Shown piece after piece: positions 1-8,724 of a DNA stretch of 64,000 nucleotides. Source of the stretch: Rubrimonas cliftonensis (lineage in GTDB: Bacteria; Pseudomonadota; Alphaproteobacteria; Rhodobacterales; Rhodobacteraceae); contig NZ_FNQM01000010.1 in NCBI RefSeq assembly GCF_900107585.1, forward strand, positions 84,872 through 148,871. The letters are read 5' to 3'. Position 1 is the stretch's first letter, and each line of letters opens with the position of its first letter. The translations under genes and the position numbers were made by a program. The notes beneath the pieces are model-generated. The model did no database searches. It saw nothing but the letters and a program-made list of their open reading frames with translations, and was not told the origin of the DNA.

Positions 1-3000
1 CTTAATGTGACCGCCTCCGACGCCTTCGAGACCTCGGCCCCGACTGCGATCACCATAGCGGTGACCGACGTCGACGAGGCGGCCCTCGGCGCGACCGGCG
101 ACGCGGACGGCGCGGCGGACGCCGTTGACGAGAACCTCGCCGCCGGCGCCGTCGTGGGCGTCACCGCCCGTGCCTCGGACGCCGACGGCACGGCGACCGT
201 CACCTACGCGCTGAGCGACGACGCCGGCGGCCGCTTCGCGATCGACGCCGCCACCGGCGTGGTCACCACCGCCGCCGCGCTCGATCACGAGACGGCGGCG
301 AGCCACGCCATCGAGGTCCTCTCGACCTCGTCGGACGGCACGACCAGCAGCCGGACCTTCACGATCACGGTCAACGACCTCGACGAGGCCGCCCTCGGCG
401 CGACCGGCGACGCGGACGGCGCGGCGGACGCCGTTGACGAGAACCTCGCCGCCGGCGCCGTCGTGGGCGTCACCGCCCGTGCCTCGGACGCCGACGGCAC
501 GGCGACCGTCACCTACGCGCTGAGCGACGACGCCGGCGGCCGCTTCGCGATCGACGCCGCCACCGGCGTGGTCACCACCGCCGCCGCGCTCGATCACGAG
601 ACGGCGGCGAGCCACGCCATCGAGGTCCTCTCGACCTCGTCGGACGGCACGACCACCAGCGAGACCTTCACGATCACGGTCAACGACCTCAACGAAGCCG
701 CTCTCGGCGCGACCGGCGACGCGGACGGCGCGGCGGACGCCGTTGACGAGAACCTCGCCGCCGGCGCCGTCGTGGGCGTCACCGCCCGTGCCTCGGACGC
801 CGACGGCACGGCGACCGTCACCTACGCGCTGAGCGACGACGCCGGCGGCCGCTTCGCGATCGACGCGGCCACCGGCGTGGTCACCACCGCCGCCGCGCTG
901 GACCACGAGACGGCGGCGAGCCACGCCATCGAGGTGACCTCGATCTCCTCTGACGGCTCGACCACCAGCGAGACCTTCACGATCGATGTGACTGACGCGG
1001 CGGAAATCCTCCAGCTCGCCAACGACGGCGCCAGCTTTACCGATACAGGCGTCGCGGAGACCGCGATACTCGGCGGATCGGGCAATGACACGATCACCGC
1101 CCATGATGATGGCGGGAGCATCGATGGCGGGGCGGGCGACGACACGCTGCAGGGTCGCTCCGGGGAAGACATTCTCACGGGCGGCGGCGGGGCTGACCTG
1201 CTCCAAGGCCGTTCAGGCGACGACACGCTGACCGGCGGGGCGGGCGACGACACACTCTATGGAGAAGACGGCGGCGATAGCATGACAGGCGATGCTGGCG
1301 CAGACCGCATATGGGGCGGCGCCGGCGCCGACACGCTCGACGGCGGTGACGACGACGACCAGCTCCATGGCGAGGACGGCGACGACACGCTGCAGGGCGG
1401 CGGCGGCGCGGACACCCTGCGCGGCGACGCCGGCGACGACGTTATCGACGGCGGCGACGGGAGCGACAGGGCGGTCTACGAAGGCGACCTCGCCGACTTC
1501 GCGGTAGTCTGGGACGACGCGGCGCAGCGCTTCACGATCACCGACGGCGACGCGGCGGACGGGCTCGACGAAGGGGCCGACACCGTCTCGGGCGTGGAGA
1601 TCTTCCAGTTCGGCGGCGTCGCCTATACCGAACAGCAGATGCGCGTGGAGGCATCGAGGCAGGCCAACAGCGCGCCCGGCGCGCCCTCGGTCGCCTCGGG
1701 CGGCTCGATCGCGGAGAACAGCGGCGCGGGCGTCGTCGTCGCGACCCTCGACGCGCTCGACGCCGACGGCGACCCTATCACCTACGTCATCACCGACGCG
1801 GGCGGGAGCCCAGTCGTCGACAGCGACTTCGAGATCGTCGGCGCCGAGGTCCGCGTGCGGCCGGGGGCCGCGCTCGATTTCGAAACGGCCGCGAGCCGGC
1901 AGATCTTCGTCACGGCCTCGGACGCCTTCGAGACCTCGGCGCCGACGCAGATCGCCATCACAATCAACGACGCGGCCGAGACGATCCAGCTCGCGGACGG
2001 CGGCGCGAGCTTCACCGACACGGGCGTCGCCGAGACCGCGATCCTGGGCGGCGACGGCGGCGACGCCATCACCGCCAACGCAGCCGGCGGAACCATCGAC
2101 GGCGGCGCGGGGAACGACACGCTGCAGGGCGGCGTCGGCGACGACAGCCTCACCGGCGGCGCAGGCGACGATGTGCTGAGCGGCGGCGGCGGCGGCGACA
2201 CCGCGGTCTGGGCGGGCGATCTGTCCGGCTTCTCGGTGGCGTGGGACGCGGGAACCCAGACCTTCACCATCACCGACCTGAACTCGGGCGACGGCCTCGA
2301 CGAAGGCGCCGACACCGTCACGGGCGTCGAGACCTTCGTGTTCGACGGCGTCGCCTACACCGCGGCGGAGATGCAGACCGAGGCCGCGCTGCAGGCCAAC
2401 AGCGCGCCGACCGCGCCGACCGCGACCGGCGATACGGTGGCCGAGGACGCGACGGCCGGCGCGCTCGTGGCCACGCTGGCCAGCACCGACGCCGACGGCG
2501 ACCCGATCGCCTACGTCATCACCGACGCAGGCGGAAACCCGGTGGTCGACAGCGATTTCGAGATCGTCGGCGCCGAACTGCGCGTCAAGGCCGGCGCCGG
2601 CCTCGACTACGAGACCGCCCCCACCCGCACCCTTTACGTAAAGGCCTCGGACGCGCTGGAGGAGAGCGCGCCGACGCAGATCACCATCACCGTCAACGAC
2701 GCGGCCGAGACGATCCAGCTCGCCGACGGCGGCGCGAGCTTCACCGACACGGGCGTCGCCGAGACCGCGATCCTGGGCGGCGACGGCGGCGACGCCATCA
2801 CCGCCAACGCAGCCGGCGGAACCATCGACGGCGGCGCGGGGAACGACACGCTGCAGGGCGGCGTCGGCGACGATAGCCTCACCGGCGGCGCAGGCGACGA
2901 TGTGCTCAATGCGGGTGACGGCGCCGACTATGTGCTCGGCGGGTCGGGCGCCGACCTGATCCGGGGCGAGGCCGGCGACGACTGGCTTGAAGGGCGCGAA

Positions 3001-4923
3001 GGCGACGACACGATCTATGGCGGCGACGGCGACGACGTCATCGACGACGATGCGGGCTCCGGCGGCGGCGGCGCCGACGTATTCCACGGCGAAGGCGGGA
3101 ACGACCAGATTTATGGCGGCGACGACGACGACAGCCTCTATGGCGGCGCGGGCGACGACACGATGTCCGGGGAAACGGGCGACAACTACTTGTCCGGCGG
3201 CGACGGCGCCGACGAACTTCACGCCGGGGGCGGCGCGAACGTCATGCACGGCGACGCCGACAACGACACCTTCGTCATGTGGGCGATGGGCGACTCCACC
3301 ATCGACGGCGGCGAGACCGTCACCACCGGGACTGACGACGATCTGCTGGACCTCTCCAACTTGTGGGGCACGTCGGTCGGCGTCGTCTTCAATGACAGCG
3401 AAGCGGGAACGGTCAGCGACGGCGTCAGCACGCTGAGCTTCACGGGGATCGAGCGGCTGTGGCTGACGGACGGCGACGATCAGGTGGACGGGTCTGGCGC
3501 GACGGCGGGACTCCAGATCGACGCCGGCGCTGGCGACGACACCCTGGAGGGCGGCGCGGGCGATGACATCCTTGACGGCGGCGACGGCGAGGACGGTCTC
3601 ACCGGCGGCGCCGGCCGCGACACGCTCCGCGGCGGCGTCGGAAGCGACACGCTCATGGGCGGCGCCGATGACGACGACATCGATGGCGGCGACGGGTCGG
3701 CCGACGTGGCCGTGTTCAGCGGAAACCGCGCCGACTATTCAGCCAAGTCGCTGAGCGGCGACGTCTTCACCGTGACCGACGAACGCGCCAACGGCGCCGC
3801 CAACGAGGGAGCCGACACCGTCTCCGGCGTTGAGATATTCCGCTTCGCCGACGGCGACGTGGCGGCGGCGGACCTCGTGATCCCGGGGCTGCACCTCGTG
3901 GGCGGGGGCGGCAACGACACGCTGGAAGGACTGGGCGGCGACGACACAATCGAGGGGCGCGGCGGGGCGGACCGGCTCGTGGGCGACGGCGGCGACGACA
4001 GCATCACCGGCGGCAATTCACAGGACACGATCCTCGGCGGCGACGGGCGCGACACGATAAGCGGCGGCGGAGGCCATGACAGCATCGACAGCGGCGCCGG
4101 CGACGACGTCGTGACGACCTCCAACGGCAACGACACCATCTATGGCGGCGCGGGAGACGACATCATCAGTGCGGGCGGGGGCTCCAACTGGGCGTATGGC
4201 GGGGACGGCGCCGACCTGATCGAGCTCGGCGGCGCCAATGACAAGGCATGGGGCGACGCGGGCGACGACACGATCGTATCGGGCGAGGGCCACGACACGA
4301 TCTACGGCGGCGAGGGCCACGATCTCATCGACCTCGGCGGGGGGAACGACCGCGCCTGGGGCGAGGACGGCGACGACACCATCCTCGGCGGCCTTGGCGA
4401 CGACACGATCTCCGGCGGCCTTGGCGACGACAGCCTCTCCGGCGACGACGGCAGCGACAACCTCACCGGCGGCGAGGGGAACGACACGCTGGACGGCGGC
4501 GCGCGGAACGACACGCTGGACGGCGGCGACGGGAACGACATGCTTCTCGGCGGCGACGGCAACGACAGCATCCTCGGCGACCTCGGCGCGGACACGCTCA
4601 GGGGCGGCGCCGGTGACGACACGCTGCGCGGCGGCGACGGCGACGACCTGTTCGTTTATGGCGCCGGCGACGGCCGTGACGGCGTGCATGGCGGCGTCGG
4701 CTGGGTCGACACGATCTCGCTGGAAGGCATGGGCGCCGGGGCGACCGTGATCGGCGCCGACAGGATCGAAGGCGACGGCTGGACCGCAGTGCTTGACAGC
4801 GGCCACTCCGTGACCGGCCAGGGTTCCGGCGTGATCGAACTGAGCGACGACGCCTCCGGCGTGATCGTGTTCGACGATTTGTCGGAACTCGACTTTTCCG
4901 AGATCGAGCGCATCGCTTACTGA
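1..4923 (+). CDS. RTX/cadherin-like repeat exoprotein, 3' part (5' end outside window)
   Basis: The frame is open from the first base, so the start lies upstream; at least 1,640 residues are visible. It opens with cadherin-like repeats (bases 1-1000), followed by alternating blocks of calcium-binding nonapeptides of the GGxGxDxL type (about 1075-1460, 2047-2195, 2773-3345, 3526-3705, 3895-4660). Further cadherin-like units lie at about 1690-1970 and 2400-2700. A module of about 55 residues, containing DEGADTVSGVE-type text, follows an RTX block three times (about 1477-1635, 2206-2364, 3712-3878). The last 90 residues have no RTX repeats, are acidic and hydrophobic, and end E-I-E-R-I-A-Y, as expected for a C-terminal type I secretion signal. 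The composition is very Asp/Gly rich. Family knowledge: such proteins are exported by type I systems and act as adhesins or surface proteins; no secretion genes are in view. No enzymatic domain was recognised, so the adhesin role is inferred. Confidence 0.9.
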   Translation, partial: LNVTASDAFETSAPTAITIAVTDVDEAALGATGDADGAADAVDENLAAGAVVGVTARASDADGTATVTYALSDDAGGRFAIDAATGVVTTAAALDHETAASHAIEVLSTSSDGTTSSRTFTITVNDLDEAALGATGDADGAADAVDENLAAGAVVGVTARASDADGTATVTYALSDDAGGRFAIDAATGVVTTAAALDHETAASHAIEVLSTSSDGTTTSETFTITVNDLNEAALGATGDADGAADAVDENLAAGAVVGVTARASDADGTATVTYALSDDAGGRFAIDAATGVVTTAAALDHETAASHAIEVTSISSDGSTTSETFTIDVTDAAEILQLANDGASFTDTGVAETAILGGSGNDTITAHDDGGSIDGGAGDDTLQGRSGEDILTGGGGADLLQGRSGDDTLTGGAGDDTLYGEDGGDSMTGDAGADRIWGGAGADTLDGGDDDDQLHGEDGDDTLQGGGGADTLRGDAGDDVIDGGDGSDRAVYEGDLADFAVVWDDAAQRFTITDGDAADGLDEGADTVSGVEIFQFGGVAYTEQQMRVEASRQANSAPGAPSVASGGSIAENSGAGVVVATLDALDADGDPITYVITDAGGSPVVDSDFEIVGAEVRVRPGAALDFETAASRQIFVTASDAFETSAPTQIAITINDAAETIQLADGGASFTDTGVAETAILGGDGGDAITANAAGGTIDGGAGNDTLQGGVGDDSLTGGAGDDVLSGGGGGDTAVWAGDLSGFSVAWDAGTQTFTITDLNSGDGLDEGADTVTGVETFVFDGVAYTAAEMQTEAALQANSAPTAPTATGDTVAEDATAGALVATLASTDADGDPIAYVITDAGGNPVVDSDFEIVGAELRVKAGAGLDYETAPTRTLYVKASDALEESAPTQITITVNDAAETIQLADGGASFTDTGVAETAILGGDGGDAITANAAGGTIDGGAGNDTLQGGVGDDSLTGGAGDDVLNAGDGADYVLGGSGADLIRGEAGDDWLEGREGDDTIYGGDGDDVIDDDAGSGGGGADVFHGEGGNDQIYGGDDDDSLYGGAGDDTMSGETGDNYLSGGDGADELHAGGGANVMHGDADNDTFVMWAMGDSTIDGGETVTTGTDDDLLDLSNLWGTSVGVVFNDSEAGTVSDGVSTLSFTGIERLWLTDGDDQVDGSGATAGLQIDAGAGDDTLEGGAGDDILDGGDGEDGLTGGAGRDTLRGGVGSDTLMGGADDDDIDGGDGSADVAVFSGNRADYSAKSLSGDVFTVTDERANGAANEGADTVSGVEIFRFADGDVAAADLVIPGLHLVGGGGNDTLEGLGGDDTIEGRGGADRLVGDGGDDSITGGNSQDTILGGDGRDTISGGGGHDSIDSGAGDDVVTTSNGNDTIYGGAGDDIISAGGGSNWAYGGDGADLIELGGANDKAWGDAGDDTIVSGEGHDTIYGGEGHDLIDLGGGNDRAWGEDGDDTILGGLGDDTISGGLGDDSLSGDDGSDNLTGGEGNDTLDGGARNDTLDGGDGNDMLLGGDGNDSILGDLGADTLRGGAGDDTLRGGDGDDLFVYGAGDGRDGVHGGVGWVDTISLEGMGAGATVIGADRIEGDGWTAVLDSGHSVTGQGSGVIELSDDASGVIVFDDLSELDFSEIERIAY
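76..1002 (+). repeat. three tandem 309-bp repeats in the adhesin gene
   Basis: Three consecutive units of exactly 309 bp (76-384, 385-693, 694-1002) each encode one 103-residue cadherin-like domain. The DNA is almost identical between units; differences are scattered single bases (for example gaggcggcc, gaggccgcc and gaagccgct at the unit starts). Retained third-codon-position identity suggests recent duplication or ongoing recombination rather than old protein-level conservation. Copy number may therefore vary between strains. Confidence 0.95.
1972..2177 (+). repeat. RTX module copy 1 (paired with 2701-2906)
   Basis: A segment of about 206 bp encodes a block starting AAETIQLADGG and running through the first RTX repeats. 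It recurs at 2701-2906, displaced by 729 bp, with identical protein sequence and only a few base changes (such as ctcgcggac versus ctcgccgac). Confidence 0.9.
2701..2906 (+). repeat. RTX module copy 2 (paired with 1972-2177)
   Basis: Second copy of the 206-bp RTX module. The two copies diverge abruptly at the 3' side: copy 1 enters a GGGGGD stretch, copy 2 a long new RTX array. This places the unit boundary near 2906. Confidence 0.9.
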
Positions 4924-5342
4924 TCAGGCGGTCCGGCGATGGAGCATGCGTTCTCTCATCCCCGGATCACGCGCGATCTGCGCCGCCTGCGGCGGGCCGT
5001 CGCCGAGCGGCGGTGGCGCGGCGCCCCTGTCGAGACAACCCTGAACAGCGCCCACGCGTCGGAAACCGCGTGCGAAAGCGCGGCTTTTGGTGGCGGGCGC
5101 CGGAGGGTTTAACGCAATCCCCGTCAGAATCCCGCAGTTCCGGACCGTCCCATGAAGCGCCGCCCGCCTGTCGACCCGAACTCGCCGGCCCGTAGGCGCC
5201 GATCAGCGCGATGCGGCGCGGCGCTGGAGAAACTCCGGCGCGCCGTCGTCACCGTCGTCGCCATCGCCCCGAAGATGCTCATTCCGCCGCGAAGCGGGCG
5301 CATCGCCCGCGCCGCGGCGTGATCGCGTCCGTTCAGGGCGAA
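4924..5342. other. intergenic gap, no convincing gene
   Basis: About 420 bp between the adhesin stop and the converging permease stop. It can be read as a 57-codon frame (4939-5112) and a 60-codon frame (5013-5195), both Arg-rich and resembling nothing known. No clear terminator with a T tract was seen. Confidence 0.5.
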
Positions 5343-6857
5343 CTATCGCGGAGCGCCCCGCTCCAGCGCGCCGACGGCGGCATGCAGCGCCACGGCGACG
5401 AGGATCGAGACCAGCGCCACGCTCCAGATCATCCCGTAGTCGAGCATGCCGCGCGACTGGTTCATCAGGCCGCCGAGCCCGCGCCCCGTGGCCAGCCACT
5501 CCGCGATCATGACGCCCAGCAGCGCCCGCGGCGCGGCGAGGCGCGCCGCGGTCAGCAGATGCGGCCCGGCGGCGGGCAGGCCGATCAGCCGCAGCCGGGT
5601 CAGCCGACCGGCGCCGTAGGCGTCGACGAGATCGAAGGCGGCGCGGGGCGTCATGGCGAGGCCCTGCGCCACCGTCACATAGGCGGGAAAGAACGTGACC
5701 GACATCGTGACGGCCAGCGTCACCGCCTCGCCCCGGCCCAGCAGCAGCACCAGAAGCGGCGTCAGGGCGACCAGCGGCATGGTCTGCGTGACCAGCGCGA
5801 CCGGCAGCAGCGCGCGCGCCAGCGCAGGGGCGAGCTGCCCCAGCGCCGCGAGGCCGAGAGCGAGAGCGAGGCCCGCGGCGAGGCCGGCCAGCGTGATCGG
5901 CGCCGTCTCGGCGAGCGCGGTCAGAAGGCGGTCCTGCGCGCGCTCCGCCGTCGGCCCGAGCAGCAGGTAGTCGGCCACGTCGAGCGGCCCCTTGGCGACC
6001 AGCGCCGGCGCGCCGAGCAGCCAGAGCGCGGCCTGCCACAGCAGGAAGGGCAGGATCAGCGCGACCAGCGTCATCGGCCAGCCAATCCGCCCGACCACGG
6101 GCGGGCGCTGGGGCGCGATCGTCACCGCCCGCGCGCCGTCGGCGGCGCGCCGGCCGATCAGGGCGAAAACGGCGTAGGCCAGCCCGGCCATCGCGGTGGC
6201 GGTCAGCCCGATGGCCCAGAGCCGCGCGGGATCCGCCCGGCCCAGCGAGCCGACCAGATAGCCGCCGAGACCCCAGCGCGCGCCGGAGCCGAACTCGGCG
6301 AGGATGGCCCCGAGGACAGCGTTCGGCGCGGCCGTCTGCAGCCCGCCGATCAGGGCGGGAACCGCGCCGCGCAGGCGCACCAGCCGCATCACCGCGCCCG
6401 CGCCGCCGCCATAGGCGCGGACGACGTCGACGGCGCGTGGGTCGGCCAGCGACAGGCCGAGCGCCATGGCCGTCATCGTCGGAAAATAGACCGACACCGC
6501 CGCGAGCACGTAGCGCGGCGTCATCCCCTCGAATGCGATCACGAGGATCGGGGCGAGCGCGATGGGCGGCAGGGCGAACAGCGCCACGTTGACGCCGTGG
6601 AATGCCCGTCCGAGCGGCGGCCAGCGCACGAAGGCGACGGCCGCGAGCACGGCGACGGCGACGCCCGCCGCGAAGCCGACGGCCGAGGCGTGCAGCGTGG
6701 CGGCGGCGTGGCCCGCGAGATCGGATCGATCCGTCCAGGCCCTGAAGAGAATCGCGCTCGGGGCCGGCAGCGCGCCGTCGGCGACGAGCGCGAGGCGTCC
6801 CGCGACCTCCCACAGCGCCAGCAGCCCCGGCAGGGCGAGCGCCGTGGTCCGGCTCAT
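5343..6857 (-). CDS. fused ABC transporter permease with two BPD_transp_1 domains
   Basis: 504 residues with about 12 predicted membrane segments. It contains two copies of the permease domain, each with an EAA-type loop (AYGGGAGAVMRLVRLRG near residue 145 and AYGAGRLTRLRLIGLPAAG near residue 415). This is twice the usual length of an SsuC/ThiX-type permease, so one chain can supply the whole channel. The ATG at 6857 overlaps the TGA of the upstream ATPase gene (ATGA), indicating translational coupling. It is the last gene of a four-gene minus-strand operon (cyclo-ligase-like, binding protein, ATPase, permease). The family is the nitrate/sulfonate/pyrimidine-precursor type; the substrate is not determined by sequence. 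Confidence 0.87.
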   Translation of the reverse strand: MSRTTALALPGLLALWEVAGRLALVADGALPAPSAILFRAWTDRSDLAGHAAATLHASAVGFAAGVAVAVLAAVAFVRWPPLGRAFHGVNVALFALPPIALAPILVIAFEGMTPRYVLAAVSVYFPTMTAMALGLSLADPRAVDVVRAYGGGAGAVMRLVRLRGAVPALIGGLQTAAPNAVLGAILAEFGSGARWGLGGYLVGSLGRADPARLWAIGLTATAMAGLAYAVFALIGRRAADGARAVTIAPQRPPVVGRIGWPMTLVALILPFLLWQAALWLLGAPALVAKGPLDVADYLLLGPTAERAQDRLLTALAETAPITLAGLAAGLALALGLAALGQLAPALARALLPVALVTQTMPLVALTPLLVLLLGRGEAVTLAVTMSVTFFPAYVTVAQGLAMTPRAAFDLVDAYGAGRLTRLRLIGLPAAGPHLLTAARLAAPRALLGVMIAEWLATGRGLGGLMNQSRGMLDYGMIWSVALVSILVAVALHAAVGALERGAPR

Positions 6858-7696
6858 GCGGCGCGGGCGCCGAACAGGCGTTCGCCGATCTCGTCGCAGA
6901 GCGCGTGAAACGCCGGATCGCGCAGCAGCGCCGCGCCGCGCGGGCGCGGGAACGGCGCGGCGACGACGCTTGCGATCCGCCCCGGCCCGGCCGCCATGAC
7001 CACGACGCGGTCGGCGAGGAACGCCGCCTCGTCCACCGCGTGCGTGACCAGCAGCGTGGTAGCGCCGGTCTCGCGCCAGATGCGCTGCAGCTCCAGGTTC
7101 ATCTGGCGGCGCAGGATCTGGTCGAGCGCGCCGAAGGGCTCGTCGAGAAACAGCACCTGCGGCTCCGTGACGAGGGCGCGCGCCAGCGCCACGCGCTGGC
7201 GCATGCCGCCCGACAGCTGCGCCGGCCGCGCCTCGGCGAAGCCGTCGAGGCCGACAAGCCGGATCAGATCGGCGATGCGCCGCTTCGCCGGGCCGCGCGG
7301 ACGGCCGAGGGCGTCCAGCGGCAGGGCGATGTTCTCGGCCACGCTGCGCCAAGGCAGGAGGGCCGGGTCCTGGAATGCGACGCCGATCTCGCCCCTTCGC
7401 GCCGCCGCGCGCGGGGGCGCGCCGCCGATGGTCGCCTCGCCCTCGTCAGGCGCGTCGAGACCGGTGGCGATGCGCAGCAGGGTGGACTTGCCGCAGCCCG
7501 ATGGGCCGATCAGCGCCGTGAACGACCCGGCCGGGCAGTCGAGGGTCACGTCGTCGAGCGCCCGGAACGGCGCGCCGTCGGGGCCGCGGAAGAGGCGGCC
7601 GACGGCGCGGAAGCTGAGGGCGCGGAGGCCGGGAGCGCGGATGCCGGGAGCGCCGGGGCCGGGGGGGGCGACGTCCGGGGCGCGCGGCGCTGCCAC
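6854..7696 (-). CDS. ABC transporter ATP-binding protein (SsuB/ThiZ/TauB type)
   Basis: 280 residues from a GTG start. Walker A is GPSGCGKST, the Q-loop region FQDPALLPW, the signature LSGGMRQR, Walker B VLFLDEPFGALD and the switch histidine is in LLVTHAVDEA. The LPW after the Q-loop and the GGMRQR signature are typical of the nitrate/taurine/sulfonate group. The first 28 residues are low-complexity Ala/Pro/Gly, so the true start may lie further in. It sits 4 bp after the binding-protein gene and overlaps the permease start. It powers import through the fused permease. Confidence 0.92.
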   Translation of the reverse strand: MAAPRAPDVAPPGPGAPGIRAPGLRALSFRAVGRLFRGPDGAPFRALDDVTLDCPAGSFTALIGPSGCGKSTLLRIATGLDAPDEGEATIGGAPPRAAARRGEIGVAFQDPALLPWRSVAENIALPLDALGRPRGPAKRRIADLIRLVGLDGFAEARPAQLSGGMRQRVALARALVTEPQVLFLDEPFGALDQILRRQMNLELQRIWRETGATTLLVTHAVDEAAFLADRVVVMAAGPGRIASVVAAPFPRPRGAALLRDPAFHALCDEIGERLFGARAA

Positions 7697-7700
7697 CGCG

Positions 7701-8672
7701 TCAGATCTCCGCCAGCAGCGTGGTGTCGAACATCGACCGGTCGCCCTCGATCCCGATGGCGCGCAGGGCGGCGAGGTTCGCCTCGATCCCGGCCTCGTCC
7801 ATGGCGAGGAAACCCGCGGGGTGCTCCATCAGCGGCTTCTGCGCGAGATTGAAGAACACCTCGTTCTCGACCGTGCGGCCGGTGCCGGCGAACCAGTTCC
7901 CGGCGATCCGCCGCGGCCAGCCCTCGGGGTCGGCGTAGTTCGTCTCCCACCCCCGGCGGCTGGCGCGCAGCCACTTCACCAGCAGGTCTCGCTTCTCGGC
8001 GAGCGTCTGCTCGGTCACAACGACCGTGTCGTTGTAGATCGTGAAACCGAAGTCGAACAGCAGGAAGGACGCGGGGTCTCCGCCAGCCTGCGCGATGGAG
8101 TAGGGCACGTTGGTGGTGAAATCGATCGAGGCGTCGATCTCGCCCTTGAGCAGCGGCGTCGGGTCGTAGGCGTAGGGCACGATGCGCACGTCGCCGGGGT
8201 CGATGTCGTTCATCTTCAGCATCGCCTCGACCGAGATCGTGTTGACCGGCGGCACGGCCAGCGTCCTGCCGATCAGATCCTTTGGCGCGGCGATCCCGCT
8301 CGCCTTCAGGCTGACGACGCCGATGGGGTTCTTCTGGTACTGCGCGCCGATGATCCTGAACGGCGCGCCCTGAGCGACGATGGCCGAGATCGTGGTGTCC
8401 GGCGTGGTCAGCGCCACGTCGGCGCGGCCCGAGACGAGCGAGCCTTCCGGGATGACGTCGGGGCCGCCCGACAGGTATTCGAGGTCCAGCCCTTCCTCGG
8501 CATAGTAGCCCTCGTCGGCGGCGATCATGTAGCCCATGAACTCGGCGTCGTTGATCCAGGCCGCCTGCATGGCGAAGGGCGTCGCCGCCCGCGCGAGCCG
8601 GGGCGCGGCGCCCAGCGCGAGAAGGGAGGCTCCGGCGGCGGCGAAGCCGCGGCGGGTCAGGCGTAGCGTCAT
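7701..8672 (-). CDS. ABC transporter substrate-binding protein, NMT1/THI5-like, Tat-exported
   Basis: 323 residues. The N terminus carries a twin-arginine signal (LTRRGFAAAGASLLAL) ending around ARA-A, so export by the Tat system is likely; tatABC lie 4 kb away. The mature part has the NMT1/SsuA-like layout: GYMIAADEGYYAEEGLDLEYLSGG near the start, then VSGRADVALTTPDT. The ATG at 8672 is preferred over an upstream GTG at 8681 because it has a GGAGAGGTGAG-like ribosome site. Homologues bind pyrimidine precursors, sulfonates or nitrate. The neighbouring folate-type enzyme hints at a pyrimidine or one-carbon-related ligand, which is inference. Confidence 0.9.
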   Translation of the reverse strand: MTLRLTRRGFAAAGASLLALGAAPRLARAATPFAMQAAWINDAEFMGYMIAADEGYYAEEGLDLEYLSGGPDVIPEGSLVSGRADVALTTPDTTISAIVAQGAPFRIIGAQYQKNPIGVVSLKASGIAAPKDLIGRTLAVPPVNTISVEAMLKMNDIDPGDVRIVPYAYDPTPLLKGEIDASIDFTTNVPYSIAQAGGDPASFLLFDFGFTIYNDTVVVTEQTLAEKRDLLVKWLRASRRGWETNYADPEGWPRRIAGNWFAGTGRTVENEVFFNLAQKPLMEHPAGFLAMDEAGIEANLAALRAIGIEGDRSMFDTTLLAEI

Positions 8673-8724
8673 CGGTCTCACCTCTCCGTTGTCGGGCCCG
8701 TCACAGGCCGTATTGCGCCTTGAG

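Noticed and set aside
76..1002. Possible CRISPR or intergenic repeat array
   Set aside because: Repeats are 309 bp, contiguous, in frame and encode cadherin-like domains with no unique spacers.
1213..3249. A 678-codon open frame on the minus strand inside the adhesin gene
   Set aside because: It is the mirror of the GC-rich Asp/Gly repeats; its Ala/Val/Arg repeats follow the RTX period and match no protein family.
4939..5112. 57-codon frame just after the adhesin
   Set aside because: Arg-rich, no ribosome site, no similarity recognised.
5211..6908. Long plus-strand frame opposite the fused permease
   Set aside because: Arg/Gln/Gly-rich antisense of a membrane protein; typical shadow of high GC coding DNA.
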